A stretch of DNA of 64,000 nucleotides from contig CADCHY010000012.1 in the NCBI GenBank assembly GCA_902801365.1, forward strand, positions 29,295 through 93,294. Direction: 5' to 3'. Positions 53,633 to 61,747 of this stretch are shown here, one piece after another. A program made the translations under genes and the position numbers. Under the pieces are notes generated by a model that saw nothing but the letters and a program-made list of their open reading frames with translations, was not told where the DNA came from and did not search any database. Every line of letters starts with the position of its first letter. Within the stretch, counting starts at the first letter, position 1. Source of the stretch: an uncultured Succiniclasticum sp. GTDB taxonomy: Bacteria; Bacillota; Negativicutes; Acidaminococcales; Acidaminococcaceae.

Positions 53633-54265
53633 ATGGAACATTTTATATTCGACAGGGAACGGATTCCCTGGGAAAAACTGCTGCGGGATGCGCAGGCGGG
53701 AGATAAAAGCGCCATGGAACGTTTCTGTTTCTGTGCGGAACCCATCATACGGATCTTTTTCCGGATTCATGTGCTGGAACGCCGGCTGGGCCGGGATGAG
53801 ATCCGCGGCATCGCCTGGCTGGCCCTGATGAAATTCATCGCGGGCTATAAGGGCGAGGTGGTGGAAGAAACGTTCCCTCACCTGCTGTACAAAGTCATCC
53901 GCTGCGCCCTGATCAGCGAGACCCGTAAAGAGCGCGAGCGTTTCGAGAAGGAAGTGCCGGACAGTGCAGCCGGCAGTGAAGGCGGAACGGAGGAAGAGAC
54001 TGGTTATGGCCGACCCCTTCCCGCCAGCCGGGACACGGAACCGGAACAGGCGCTGCTGCAGGCTGAACTGATAAAGGAAGTGCAGGCAGCCCTGGACCAG
54101 ACGAGTCCGCGGGAGCGTGCCTGCATCCGCGCTCTCTATTACGACGGGAAAAAGATGCGGCAATATGCCCGCGAAACGGGCTGCTCGCACCAGTTCATCA
54201 GCAAGACGACGAAGAACACGCTGCGCCGCATGCGGGGGCTTCTGAAAGAACGCAACGTAGTGTAA
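53633..54265 (+). CDS. Sigma-70-like RNA polymerase factor of a mobile element
   Basis: 210 residues. The N-terminal part (LLRDAQAGDKSAMERFCFCA) resembles region 2, and the C-terminal part (SPRERACIRALYYDGKKMRQ, ETGCSHQFISKTTKNTLRRM) is a region 4 helix-turn-helix of the ECF/phage type. A Glu/Gly-rich linker separates them. It leads the operon with the initiator and helicase genes and may control element transcription. A ribosome-binding site AAAGGA is about 13 bases upstream, a weak fit. Confidence 0.75.
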   Translation: MEHFIFDRERIPWEKLLRDAQAGDKSAMERFCFCAEPIIRIFFRIHVLERRLGRDEIRGIAWLALMKFIAGYKGEVVEETFPHLLYKVIRCALISETRKERERFEKEVPDSAAGSEGGTEEETGYGRPLPASRDTEPEQALLQAELIKEVQAALDQTSPRERACIRALYYDGKKMRQYARETGCSHQFISKTTKNTLRRMRGLLKERNVV

Positions 54266-54340
54266 AGAACAGGTAAACATCAGGAAACTATAAACGTTAA
54301 GAAACAACTTTAGGAAACGCTGATTCATTTGCGCGCATGG

Positions 54341-54478
54341 GACGCGATGCTTTCCCGTGAAGGAATCTACGCGGCTGACCGCATCAATGCATTCATTTTA
54401 CACACAGAGGACGCGATGCTTTCTGGTGAAGGAATCTGCGCGGCTGACCGGCTCAACGGATTCATCGGCACACAAGAG
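54341..54478. repeat. 69-bp tandem duplication
   Basis: Two units (starting at 54341 and 54410 with GACGCGATGCTTTC) of about 69 bp and 80% identity, upstream of the initiator start. Because 69 is a multiple of 3, the reading frame stays open through both, but the true start is at 54536. Confidence 0.7.
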
Positions 54479-54535
54479 GGCAATGCCTTCTGCGACGTTG
54501 AATCAGCGTCTCCCGAAAGGAGCACATACCATTTT

Positions 54536-55666
54536 ATGGAGAACCAAAACGCGCAGGTCACAAACGATCTGCTGAACATTACCGCCATTATGATGAAAGA
54601 CCCGGAAGGGGCCTCCGTGCTGGGCGTATGGCACTGCATGGAAGCCATTGCCGCCGCGAGGCCGGACAACGCTGTCTGCCTGGTCCCCGGCGTGCCCATG
54701 TCCGTTCCGGAAATCGCTTCCTGTTTCCATTTCCCCGTGACGCTGGTGGAAAAGGCCGTGGCCTGGCTGCAGACGCTGGGCCGGCTCACCCTCACGGGCG
54801 GCCTGATGCAGTTCACCGGCTGCCGGAAGAAAACAACGGAAGTCCTGACGCCGAAAGACGAAGCCAGGCAAAAGCGGATTCGGGAACAGACACGCCTCCG
54901 TGTGGCGAAGTGCAGAGAACTGAAAAAGGAAAAGGAGAAAGCGGAAGGCGCGCACGAAACAGTTGTGGAAGACGCGCCTGCGGAAAACGCTTCCCGGGAT
55001 GTGGAAGAAGACAAAATGTTGCAGACACCGGGTGTTGTAATGCATAATGTAACAACAAGTGTAACGCCAGATGTAGCGCGGTTCGTAACGCATGATGTAA
55101 CGCAACATGTAACGGGTGTTGTAACGCAACATGTAACGCAAAACGGTATTACTGATAATAATAATAATAATAAATATGCTTTATATGCTGATATGCTTAT
55201 AAGCCATAAGCCTGTAAGCAAATACCAACGGATTTTAGATGCCTGGAACAAACTGCCCCTGCGGAAATTCACCGGGCTGATCCCCCTGCTGCAAAAGAAA
55301 CTGCAGTATCTGCTGCAGCGCTACGGGGAAGAAACCATTGTGAAAACCGTGGAGCGCATCGGGAGCAGCGATTTCCTTCTGGGCAAAAAAGCCGGCAGAA
55401 CCTGGACCGTCACGCTGGGCTGGCTGCTGGAGCCGGGCAATTTCGCCAAAGTGCTGGCGGGAAACTATTTCGATAAGCCCAATGCCGGCGGCGCGGACTG
55501 GCAGCCTGGGGAACGCTGCCCCTTCTACCTGCCCGGGGAAGGAACGGAAGCGTTCACTCCGGAAGAAGAAAAGGTGGCTGTGCGGAATCTTTTCCTCCCC
55601 ACCACCCCGGCCCAGAAAAAAGCAGCCCGGCTGTTGGGGCTGGGTGACAGGGGGTGCGCGGCATGA
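54536..55666 (+). CDS. Replication initiator protein with in-gene iterons
   Basis: 376 residues. The N-terminal 100 residues form a winged-helix-like region (MSVPEIASCFHFPVTLVEKA), as in DnaD/phage initiators. A charged linker is followed by a V-T-x-x repeat zone (about residues 168-205) that is the translation of nine 12-bp iterons. The C-terminal part (YQRILDAWNKLPLRKFTGLI) resembles phage replisome organisers. It is followed by a DnaC-type loader with an ATGA overlap. No close family was recognised; the assignment rests on domain order and context. An AAAGGAG lies about 14 bases before the ATG at 54536. Confidence 0.68.
   Translation: MENQNAQVTNDLLNITAIMMKDPEGASVLGVWHCMEAIAAARPDNAVCLVPGVPMSVPEIASCFHFPVTLVEKAVAWLQTLGRLTLTGGLMQFTGCRKKTTEVLTPKDEARQKRIREQTRLRVAKCRELKKEKEKAEGAHETVVEDAPAENASRDVEEDKMLQTPGVVMHNVTTSVTPDVARFVTHDVTQHVTGVVTQHVTQNGITDNNNNNKYALYADMLISHKPVSKYQRILDAWNKLPLRKFTGLIPLLQKKLQYLLQRYGEETIVKTVERIGSSDFLLGKKAGRTWTVTLGWLLEPGNFAKVLAGNYFDKPNAGGADWQPGERCPFYLPGEGTEAFTPEEEKVAVRNLFLPTTPAQKKAARLLGLGDRGCAA
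55036..55143. repeat. Nine 12-bp iterons inside the initiator gene
   Basis: TGTAACG or a one-base variant recurs at 55036, 55048, 55060, 55072, 55084, 55096, 55108, 55120 and 55132, exactly 12 bases apart. Full units such as TGTAACGCAACA occur twice. Helical pitch spacing is not exact (12 rather than 11 bp). They are followed at once by the AT-rich tract 55149-55203. Confidence 0.85.
55149..55203. other. AT-rich tract, likely origin unwinding element
   Basis: A (TAA)n-rich run (55155-55173) and three repeats of ATATGCT (near 55174, 55183 and 55190) directly follow the iterons, inside the initiator coding sequence. By analogy with phage lambda, iterons plus an adjacent AT-rich region make the replication origin. 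Confidence 0.6.
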
Positions 55667-56421
55667 GTGAAAAGCGCAGCCTGCAGGAAATCATCAAATG
55701 GGAAAAACGTTATCAGGCCTTCGGGCTGGAAAAGCTGTGCGCCTGGGACTTCGCCCACGATAACGGGCAGAACCCGGCGGCCACCGGCGTGGCCCGGAAG
55801 TACGCGGACCACTTTGAGGAGCTGCGGCAGGACGGCACCGGCCTGTCCATCTTCGGTGGAGCCGGGGCGGGCAAAAGCTACCTTGCCGCGGAAATCGTCA
55901 GCGACCTGACGGACCGGGGCTACCACTGCCTCTTCACCAACATGAACACGGTCATGATCGAGCTGAACACCATGGCTTTTGAAGGCCGGCGCGACTTCCT
56001 CGCCCAGATCTGCGACAAGGACCTGCTGGTGCTGGACGATCTGGGTTCGGAGCCGGAGACTTCGTACTGCAACCAGATCTTCATCCAGATCGTGAACACC
56101 TGCCTGACAAGGAACGTTCCCCTGCTCTTCACCTCGGCCTTCCATGAGGACATCCTCACCAAAGAGGGCAGCAACGCCAAGCGGGCCATGGCCATCACCC
56201 GCCTTCTGAAACGGAACATCAGCTACACCGTGCTGATGCCCGGGGAGCGCCGCAACACCAACCTGGATCAGAAGCGGAAAGCAGAGGCCATGGTGAAAGG
56301 CGGAACCGTCGGCAGACAGGAAACGATGGTAGGGTTTGAGGGGCCGGAGGCTGCCTGCGGGGAAACTGCGGTGACGGAATGCCTGCCCCAAACCGTGCAG
56401 CAGAGTCTGCCGCTGAATTGA
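55663..56421 (+). CDS. DnaC-like helicase loader ATPase
   Basis: 252 residues. Walker A FGGAGAGKSYLA, Walker B LLVLDDLGSE, sensor PLLFTSAFHE and the arginine finger region MAITRLLKR are the DnaC/IstB AAA+ elements. It loads the DnaB helicase at the origin. Its ATG overlaps the initiator stop (ATGA), showing translational coupling. The C-terminal 45 residues (after KRKAEAMVKG) are unstructured. Confidence 0.88.
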   Translation: MSEKRSLQEIIKWEKRYQAFGLEKLCAWDFAHDNGQNPAATGVARKYADHFEELRQDGTGLSIFGGAGAGKSYLAAEIVSDLTDRGYHCLFTNMNTVMIELNTMAFEGRRDFLAQICDKDLLVLDDLGSEPETSYCNQIFIQIVNTCLTRNVPLLFTSAFHEDILTKEGSNAKRAMAITRLLKRNISYTVLMPGERRNTNLDQKRKAEAMVKGGTVGRQETMVGFEGPEAACGETAVTECLPQTVQQSLPLN

Positions 56422-56496
56422 AAAACGAAGCGCCGTTTCACATTCGTTCACCTGAAACGTAGCGCAAATTTTTATAACAACAGGAGATAACAACCG

Positions 56497-58098
56497 ATGC
56501 AGGAGAAAATCATTCCGCAAAATATTTCCGCGGAGCAGAACGTGCTCTGCGCCATGCTCATCGACAATAAAGCGGTGGGCACCGTGTCCGGGATCCTGAA
56601 GCCGGACGACTTTTACCGGCAGGCCCACCAGGTCATCTACCGGGCCATGCTGAATCTGTACGGCCGCAGCGAGCCGGTAGATCTGGTCACCGTCATCGAA
56701 GAACTGAGAAAGATGAACAAACTGCAGGAGGTTGGCGATGTCAGTTACATCACGCTGCTGGGGGAAGTGGCACCCACGGCGGCCAACGTGAAATTCCACG
56801 CGCAGATCGTAGCGGACAAGGCGATGCAGCGGCAGCTCATCGAGAGCGGCACCGTCATCGCCAGCCTGGGTTACGAATGCCCCGACGGGGAGATCCGGAA
56901 CGCGGTGGATTCGGCGCAGAAGCAGCTGCTCGAACTCACCGGGCGCAGGCGGGGCCGGGATTTCGTGCCGATCCAGGAAATTGTGGAGAGCACCGTGGAC
57001 CGCATGGGCAGCATGGTGGAAAGCGACGAGCCGGTGACGGGCCTGCGCACCGGTTTCACCGACTTGGACGAAGTGACGGCGGGGCTGCAGCCTTCGGATT
57101 TTATCATTCTGGCGGCCCGGCCTTCCATGGGTAAGACCGCACTGGCCCTGAACATCGCCCAGAACGTGGCGCTGCGGGGCGCGGGCAAAGATGAAGCGCC
57201 GAAACGCGTGGCCTTTTTCAGTCTGGAGATGAGCCGCGACCAGCTGGTGCAGCGCATGATCTGCACCGAGGCGGATTTGGAGACGGGCGAGCTGCGGCCA
57301 AGGAGAGAGGATTCCACTCAGAACTTTTCGAAGAAGACTGAGGCAGCGGCTGCGGCCGGGCAGGCGCCACACGCTGCGACAGAGAGAAACAAGTCGAAGG
57401 AAGGCGTCAAAGAGCGCCCTGCTGTTTCCGTCGTTGCTGATGAAGCCGCAGATGCTAAAGCCGCGGCGGGCACCGCGATGGAATATCGTAACACGGCTGC
57501 CGGTGCTGAAGCGGCAAATACTGAAGCCACGGACAAGACGCAAAAACAAAAAATGAACGTGATGAACCGCATCTGGATGGCCTCCGACAAGCTGGCGGGC
57601 TCCAGCATTTATATCGACGACACGCCAGGGCTCACCATCCAGGAGATGCGGGGCAAAGCGCGCCGCCTGAAAGCGAAGGGCGGGCTGGACCTGATCGTGA
57701 TCGATTACCTGCAGCTGATGCAGGCCCCTGACCGCCGGACCAATTCCGAAAACCGGCAGCACGAGGTAAGCGAGATCAGCCGGGGGCTGAAGGCCTTGGC
57801 CCGGGAGCTGAACGTTCCGGTGCTGGCCCTGAGCCAGCTGAGCCGCAGTGTGGAAACGCGCCAGGTGAAGAAGCCCTTGCTTTCCGATTTGCGGGAATCC
57901 GGTTCCCTGGAGCAGGACGCGGACATCGTCATGTTCCTGTACCGGGAAGACTATTACAAAAACGCGGGCGCCTCCCCCGTCCACCTGACGGAGCTGATTA
58001 TCGCCAAACACCGCAACGGCCCCACCGGCAAGGTCAATCTGTTTTTCAAAAACGACTGCACGAAGTTCATTGGCCTGAATGAAAGGGATGCAGTGTGA
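56497..58098 (+). CDS. DnaB-family replicative helicase with an Ala/Glu/Lys-rich insertion
   Basis: 533 residues. The N-terminal domain starts IPQNISAEQNVLCAMLIDNK; Walker A is ARPSMGKTALALNIA (about residue 208), RecA motif LIVIDYLQLMQ and the H3/H4 region LRESGSLEQDADIVMFLYRE are intact. Between LETGELR and the usual IYIDDTPG strand there is a low-complexity insert of about 85 residues (about 268-350) rich in Ala, Glu and Thr, in place of the short DnaB linker. Ribosome-binding site GGAGATAA. Terminator at 58126. Confidence 0.9.
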   Translation: MQEKIIPQNISAEQNVLCAMLIDNKAVGTVSGILKPDDFYRQAHQVIYRAMLNLYGRSEPVDLVTVIEELRKMNKLQEVGDVSYITLLGEVAPTAANVKFHAQIVADKAMQRQLIESGTVIASLGYECPDGEIRNAVDSAQKQLLELTGRRRGRDFVPIQEIVESTVDRMGSMVESDEPVTGLRTGFTDLDEVTAGLQPSDFIILAARPSMGKTALALNIAQNVALRGAGKDEAPKRVAFFSLEMSRDQLVQRMICTEADLETGELRPRREDSTQNFSKKTEAAAAAGQAPHAATERNKSKEGVKERPAVSVVADEAADAKAAAGTAMEYRNTAAGAEAANTEATDKTQKQKMNVMNRIWMASDKLAGSSIYIDDTPGLTIQEMRGKARRLKAKGGLDLIVIDYLQLMQAPDRRTNSENRQHEVSEISRGLKALARELNVPVLALSQLSRSVETRQVKKPLLSDLRESGSLEQDADIVMFLYREDYYKNAGASPVHLTELIIAKHRNGPTGKVNLFFKNDCTKFIGLNERDAV

Positions 58099-58125
58099 GG
58101 GAGACGGGATGGAGAGGAAAAAAAG

Positions 58126-58158
58126 AAACGGCATTCGAGTGAAAACGAATGCCGTTTT
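58126..58158 (+). terminator. Terminator of the replication operon
   Basis: Perfect 12-bp stem AAACGGCATTCG / CGAATGCCGTTT, loop AGTGAAAA, followed by TTGT on the plus strand. Confidence 0.85.
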
Positions 58159-58232
58159 GTTATGTAAATTAATACGATGCTGCATTTCGCCGTATTGTAT
58201 TAACGTTTTTAACGTTTTGCGGTAAAGCAGAA

Positions 58233-58248
58233 AGTTTCACGTGAAACA
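58233..58248. promoter_or_regulatory. parS-like site (15/16)
   Basis: AGTTTCACGTGAAACA, one mismatch from the 16-bp parS consensus, in the intergenic region right of the helicase gene. Confidence 0.6.
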
Positions 58249-58257
58249 TTAAAAAAC

Positions 58258-58281
58258 ACCGGACGCTGTGACACGCCCGGT
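58258..58281 (-). terminator. Terminator after the Rpn fragment, ACCGGACG family
   Basis: ACCGGACG / CGCCCGGT hairpin (one mismatch) downstream of the 58296 stop, with a run of T on the minus strand. Confidence 0.65.
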
Positions 58282-58295
58282 GAGAAAATTAAAAC

Positions 58296-58559
58296 TTAAA
58301 GCACGGCTACGCCAATGGACTTGGCAAGTTTGCGAATGGCGTCCTCGGAAAGTCTGCTTATATCTTTAATTGCGTCTAATGGATAATTCTTTTTTAACAT
58401 ATCCTTTGCAACTTCTTCACGAACAGTATTTTCCGTTTCTCGTATTGCTTCCCGCCGTTCTTCACGCCGCAGCAACTCAAATTCTCTTTCTTTATCGTAT
58501 TCAGTCAGGAACATAGCTTTCACCCCCGCTCGGTTCGCTAACAAAAATGCCCGGATCAC
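58296..58559 (-). pseudogene. C-terminal fragment of an Rpn-type nuclease/transposase-like protein
   Basis: 87 codons. RAGVKAMFLTEYDKEREFEL, a Glu/Arg helix and NYPLDAIKDISRLSEDAIRK correspond to the C-terminal tail of Rpn-family (PD-(D/E)xK) recombination-promoting nucleases; the catalytic N-terminal 200 residues are missing. Two shorter relics sit at 50356-50450 and next to 58672. The fragment is probably not functional. Confidence 0.7.
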
Positions 58560-58671
58560 AAAGTTTTACTTTCCTTTCAAAGCATTTATAACCATTGCTG
58601 TGAAAAGAAAATCTGGTTCACTGTTATTTTATCACTTTTAATGGACGTTTGCTATGAAGAATTGATGAAAA

Positions 58672-58697
58672 CACCGGACGCTGTTACACGTCCGGTG
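58672..58697. terminator. Terminator, ACCGGACG family (relic copy)
   Basis: CACCGGACG / CGTCCGGTG perfect 9-bp stem. The bases after it (GAATTAAAACTT) match the sequence that precedes the Rpn stop in the other copies, so this may mark a third, almost fully deleted Rpn gene. It also lies between the Rpn fragment and the ATPase gene; the 58560-58782 gap holds no gene. Confidence 0.55.
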
Positions 58698-58782
58698 AGG
58701 GAATTAAAACTTTGTTGACAGGCTATAACTCCATCCCTAACAGATTTTGTTTTTTAAAATACTAATCGCAGCAAACCGCATT

Positions 58783-60039
58783 TCACATTCCTAAAATACA
58801 TACAGGATAATACCATGCATCTTCATTGACCGGGCGGATTTTATCACAGGTGTCAATGACCAGTCCATTCCGGATCTCAAGCTTATATTTTTTAAGAACA
58901 CTATAGTTTTTTGTCGGCTTCTTAGGCGTACTGCCTGTTTTTATTTCAATCGGGTAAATACCGTTTTGTTGAACATAAATCAAATCAATCTCTTTTTGAT
59001 CTATATCCCGATAGTAAAACAGGCTTTCTTTCGGATCTTTATTATGAACATAAAAATTCTTTATCAGCTCGCTGACAACAAATGTCTCAAAGAAATAACC
59101 GCTCATAGCGCACTGCTCCAGCATAGCGGCGTCCGGCCACCTGCAGAGCCAGGCGCAAAGACCGGTATCCATAAAATACAGTTTGGGCGCTTTTATGATC
59201 CGGTTGGATATGTTCGCCATATATGGCTGCAATAAATAAATCAGCCCTGATGTTTCCAAAATGGAAAGCCATTTTTTACAAGTCCGGACATCAATCCCGA
59301 TACTGTTGGCTATCGTGTCGTAATGCAGTTCCTGCGCAGTCCGCAAAGCTATTACCGACAAAAAATTCCGGAACTGCAGCTCGCTGCCGGCACTGATCAG
59401 TTTCCGCACATCTTTTTCAATGTAAGTGCTGACATATGACTTAAAGTAGACCTCCCGATTTGATACGCCGGTTACAATATCCGGCATGCCGCCCCGGAAA
59501 ATATCACGGAAAACCTGTTGCCGTGTACGATACTTTCCTGTCAGTTCCTTTTCTCTTTTTAACAGCCAGGAAATCTCCGGATCAAACAGTTTCCCCTCCG
59601 CTCCATAGGTTTCCGATTGTGAGAAAGAAGCCATGTCAATCACGCCACAGCGTCCGGCAAGAGAATCTGAAATCCCCTGTTGCAGTTCAAACCGGTTCGA
59701 ACCGGTCAGAATATACATCAGCTGTCTTTCTTCATTATTCTTAACCCAGACAAGACGCTGCGCGTCAATTACTTTTTTAATCTCGTCAAGCAGAGCAGGC
59801 GCTTTTTGGATTTCATCAATAATCAGCGGCCAGCCGTATGTTTCCAGAAACAGTTTAGGATTTTGGATCGCAAGATTGCGGTCCTCCAAATCGTCCAGCG
59901 TCACCTTCCGGAAAGCGTCTCCAAATATATGGTCAATGGTGGTAGACTTTCCGACCTGTCTTGGGCCATACAACACAATGCAGGGAAACGATTTGCTGAC
60001 TTCCCGTATCATGGGTTCACTGTTACGTGTCACATACAT
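58783..60039 (-). CDS. AAA ATPase with DUF4143 domain
   Basis: About 418 residues. Walker A VLYGPRQVGKSTTIDHIF, Walker B PLIIDEIQKAPALLDEIK and sensor YILTGSNRF identify the AAA_14 ATPase; the C-terminal half (LYFMDTGLCAWLCRW, EIDLIYVQQNGIYPIEIKTG) is DUF4143 with a nuclease-like D...E-x-K strand. These proteins are common, scattered among bacteria, and of unclear role. The ATG at 60039 has GGGAG 8 bases upstream. Confidence 0.88.
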   Translation of the reverse strand: MYVTRNSEPMIREVSKSFPCIVLYGPRQVGKSTTIDHIFGDAFRKVTLDDLEDRNLAIQNPKLFLETYGWPLIIDEIQKAPALLDEIKKVIDAQRLVWVKNNEERQLMYILTGSNRFELQQGISDSLAGRCGVIDMASFSQSETYGAEGKLFDPEISWLLKREKELTGKYRTRQQVFRDIFRGGMPDIVTGVSNREVYFKSYVSTYIEKDVRKLISAGSELQFRNFLSVIALRTAQELHYDTIANSIGIDVRTCKKWLSILETSGLIYLLQPYMANISNRIIKAPKLYFMDTGLCAWLCRWPDAAMLEQCAMSGYFFETFVVSELIKNFYVHNKDPKESLFYYRDIDQKEIDLIYVQQNGIYPIEIKTGSTPKKPTKNYSVLKKYKLEIRNGLVIDTCDKIRPVNEDAWYYPVCILGM

Positions 60040-60141
60040 GCTCATCTCTCCCTTTTCGATAAAAAATGCATTGCGATGTCATTTTCATCGCAATGCTATT
60101 ATAAACTATTTTCCCGATGAAATCAACATCGCATAAAATTA

Positions 60142-60357
60142 TTATTCAACTATCATCATGACACAAAAGACTAGTACCAGACTGCAGAAAATAACTCCTA
60201 AAGCCATCGCTCCCAGGAATTGAAAGCCTTCACCTATAACCGCGCATGTCTCCGCATAGTTCGTTGGCTTGCCTCGCAAACCGTTTATAAGGTCTGTAAA
60301 CAGGAGAAGGATGAACAGCGCAACAATAGCCAACATCACCTTTATAAAAAGAATCAT
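60142..60357 (-). CDS. Small membrane protein, 71 aa
   Basis: Two hydrophobic helices (about residues 2-24 and 46-70) separated by a polar loop (NGLRGKPTNYAETCAVIGEG). No family recognised. The dispersed 55-bp repeat at 60422 supplies a plausible promoter on the minus strand. Confidence 0.5.
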   Translation of the reverse strand: MILFIKVMLAIVALFILLLFTDLINGLRGKPTNYAETCAVIGEGFQFLGAMALGVIFCSLVLVFCVMMIVE

Positions 60358-60421
60358 AATATCTGCCCCCTGCCCTGTTTTTGTTGCAATAACTTTTTCA
60401 TTTAAAGTTTGCCCTTAACCT

Positions 60422-60475
60422 CTGCTTAAATTATACAAAATTTCACTGTCCATTTGTAAGGACTTGCAGAAACGC
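60422..60475. repeat. Dispersed 55-bp repeat, copy 2
   Basis: Matches 47727-47780. On the minus strand it carries TTACAA (60459-60454), an 18-base spacer and TATAAT (60435-60430), upstream of the small membrane protein gene. The remainder of 60358-60607 holds no gene. Confidence 0.6.
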
Positions 60476-60613
60476 TGCAAGCCGCTCCCTGTAAAGGTTT
60501 CAGAAGTTTTGTGTTTTTTCGTTCATAAACTGCGCCGCAATTCCAAGTTAAAAATCCATGCCAACCCGAACGGAATGCGGGGCAGCATGGATTTTGTTTT
60601 TTGCGCGTAAAAA

Positions 60614-60639
60614 AACCGGACGCTGTGACACGTCCGGTT
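60614..60639 (-). terminator. Terminator of the radical SAM gene, ACCGGACG family
   Basis: AACCGGACG / CGTCCGGTT with T-run on the minus strand; the sequence between the gene stop and hairpin is nearly identical to that after yvrJ (50693-50760). Confidence 0.8.
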
Positions 60640-60679
60640 ATTTCATTTGCGGCAAACTGTCATTGACAGCGCGCATTTT

Positions 60680-61747
60680 TCACAAATACTGCTGATAATC
60701 CTGAAAACACAACAGCGGTTTATTATGTTCAAAATCCCAGGTATGCGTTGAGTCCCCGCCGCATACGAAACGTTCCGGGCAGGACACACAGCGGGAACAG
60801 CCGGCTGTACGGTCCCGTCTGAATATCTGGAAGCGGTTCAGCCAAACGTCCATAAAGTTATCTGTCCTGATGTTCCCCTGCACTAACTCTTTCCGGTTCT
60901 CTATATCCAGACAGGCGCAGATGTCACCGTTGCTTCGTACGCTTGCAACCAGGATCCCCGCGCCGCACAGGAAGTAATGGTCACGGACCATCCGCTCATA
61001 TTCAACTCCAAGGTAATGCGAACATCCAAAGGTTACCTCCATGTTGCAGCTTCTGTCATACCTTTTATCGCGTATGTATGACAGCAAACGGGCAAACTGG
61101 TCCGGCCGCAGCAGCATGTCTTTTGCTTCGCAGGCGCGTCCGATGGGTTCTACATTGATGGGCCGCCAGCTGGTTATGCCCATTTCGCAGAGCAGATTGT
61201 ACAGCGGGTCGAGATCGGCAAAGTTTTCCCGGTGCAGCACCGTCGTAACCTGCGGTTCAAAACCGGCTTTCTGAAGCGCCTGCAGACCGCGCAGGGCAAG
61301 CCGCCAGGCTCCCTTATGCCGGCGGAGCGCGTCATGGGACTCTTCCATTCCATCCAGGCTGACAGATACGGTGGACATGCCGGTCTGTTTAAGCTGTAAG
61401 GCAACCTCTTCCGTAATCAGGGTGGCGTTTGTCGTCATGCCCCAGAAGAATCCCATTTGCCGGACGCGTTTGGCGATAGCAAAAAAGTCCGGATGCAGCA
61501 GGGGTTCCCCGCCGGTCAGGCAGACCATGGGCTTATCGGCCGGAACTGTTGCCAGGGTGGTTTCAATATCGCTGACTGTCAGAGACTGACCTGCGGCGGT
61601 ACAGTTGCTCCCGCAATGTTTGCAATTCAGGTTGCAGCGGTTTGTGATTTCAAAAAACAGCCAGCGGAGATGGGGACTCGTCCGCAGATGGTCCCGGTGC
61701 CGGGCGAGATCCTCCAGCTGCGAGCGTTTTAATTCCTTTACATGCAT
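60680..61747 (-). CDS. Radical SAM/SPASM domain protein
   Basis: 355 residues. The iron-sulfur motif C38-N-L-N-C-K-H-C (C-x3-C-x2-C) follows LFFEITNR. A GGEPLLHPDF motif and a C-terminal SPASM region (CGAGILV...CACLDIE, CSRCVSCPERFVCGGDS...C) bind auxiliary clusters. SPASM enzymes often modify peptides or proteins. It overlaps the zinc-ribbon gene by 10 bases and may use it as a partner. No clear peptide substrate gene lies next to it. Confidence 0.88.
   Translation of the reverse strand: MHVKELKRSQLEDLARHRDHLRTSPHLRWLFFEITNRCNLNCKHCGSNCTAAGQSLTVSDIETTLATVPADKPMVCLTGGEPLLHPDFFAIAKRVRQMGFFWGMTTNATLITEEVALQLKQTGMSTVSVSLDGMEESHDALRRHKGAWRLALRGLQALQKAGFEPQVTTVLHRENFADLDPLYNLLCEMGITSWRPINVEPIGRACEAKDMLLRPDQFARLLSYIRDKRYDRSCNMEVTFGCSHYLGVEYERMVRDHYFLCGAGILVASVRSNGDICACLDIENRKELVQGNIRTDNFMDVWLNRFQIFRRDRTAGCSRCVSCPERFVCGGDSTHTWDFEHNKPLLCFQDYQQYL

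Noticed and set aside
54329..54535. An N-terminal extension of the initiator from 54329
   Set aside because: No ribosome-binding site before 54329, and the segment is a DNA-level tandem repeat; the ATG at 54536 has an AAAGGAG upstream.
55036..55143. CRISPR array
   Set aside because: The units are 12 bp with no spacers of 25-40 bp and lie inside an open reading frame; iterons explain them better. No CRISPR array or cas gene was seen anywhere in the window.
55525..58185. An 886-codon open frame on the minus strand across the loader and helicase genes
   Set aside because: Low-complexity His/Gln/Val-rich translation; the plus strand encodes intact DnaC- and DnaB-type proteins with ribosome-binding sites.
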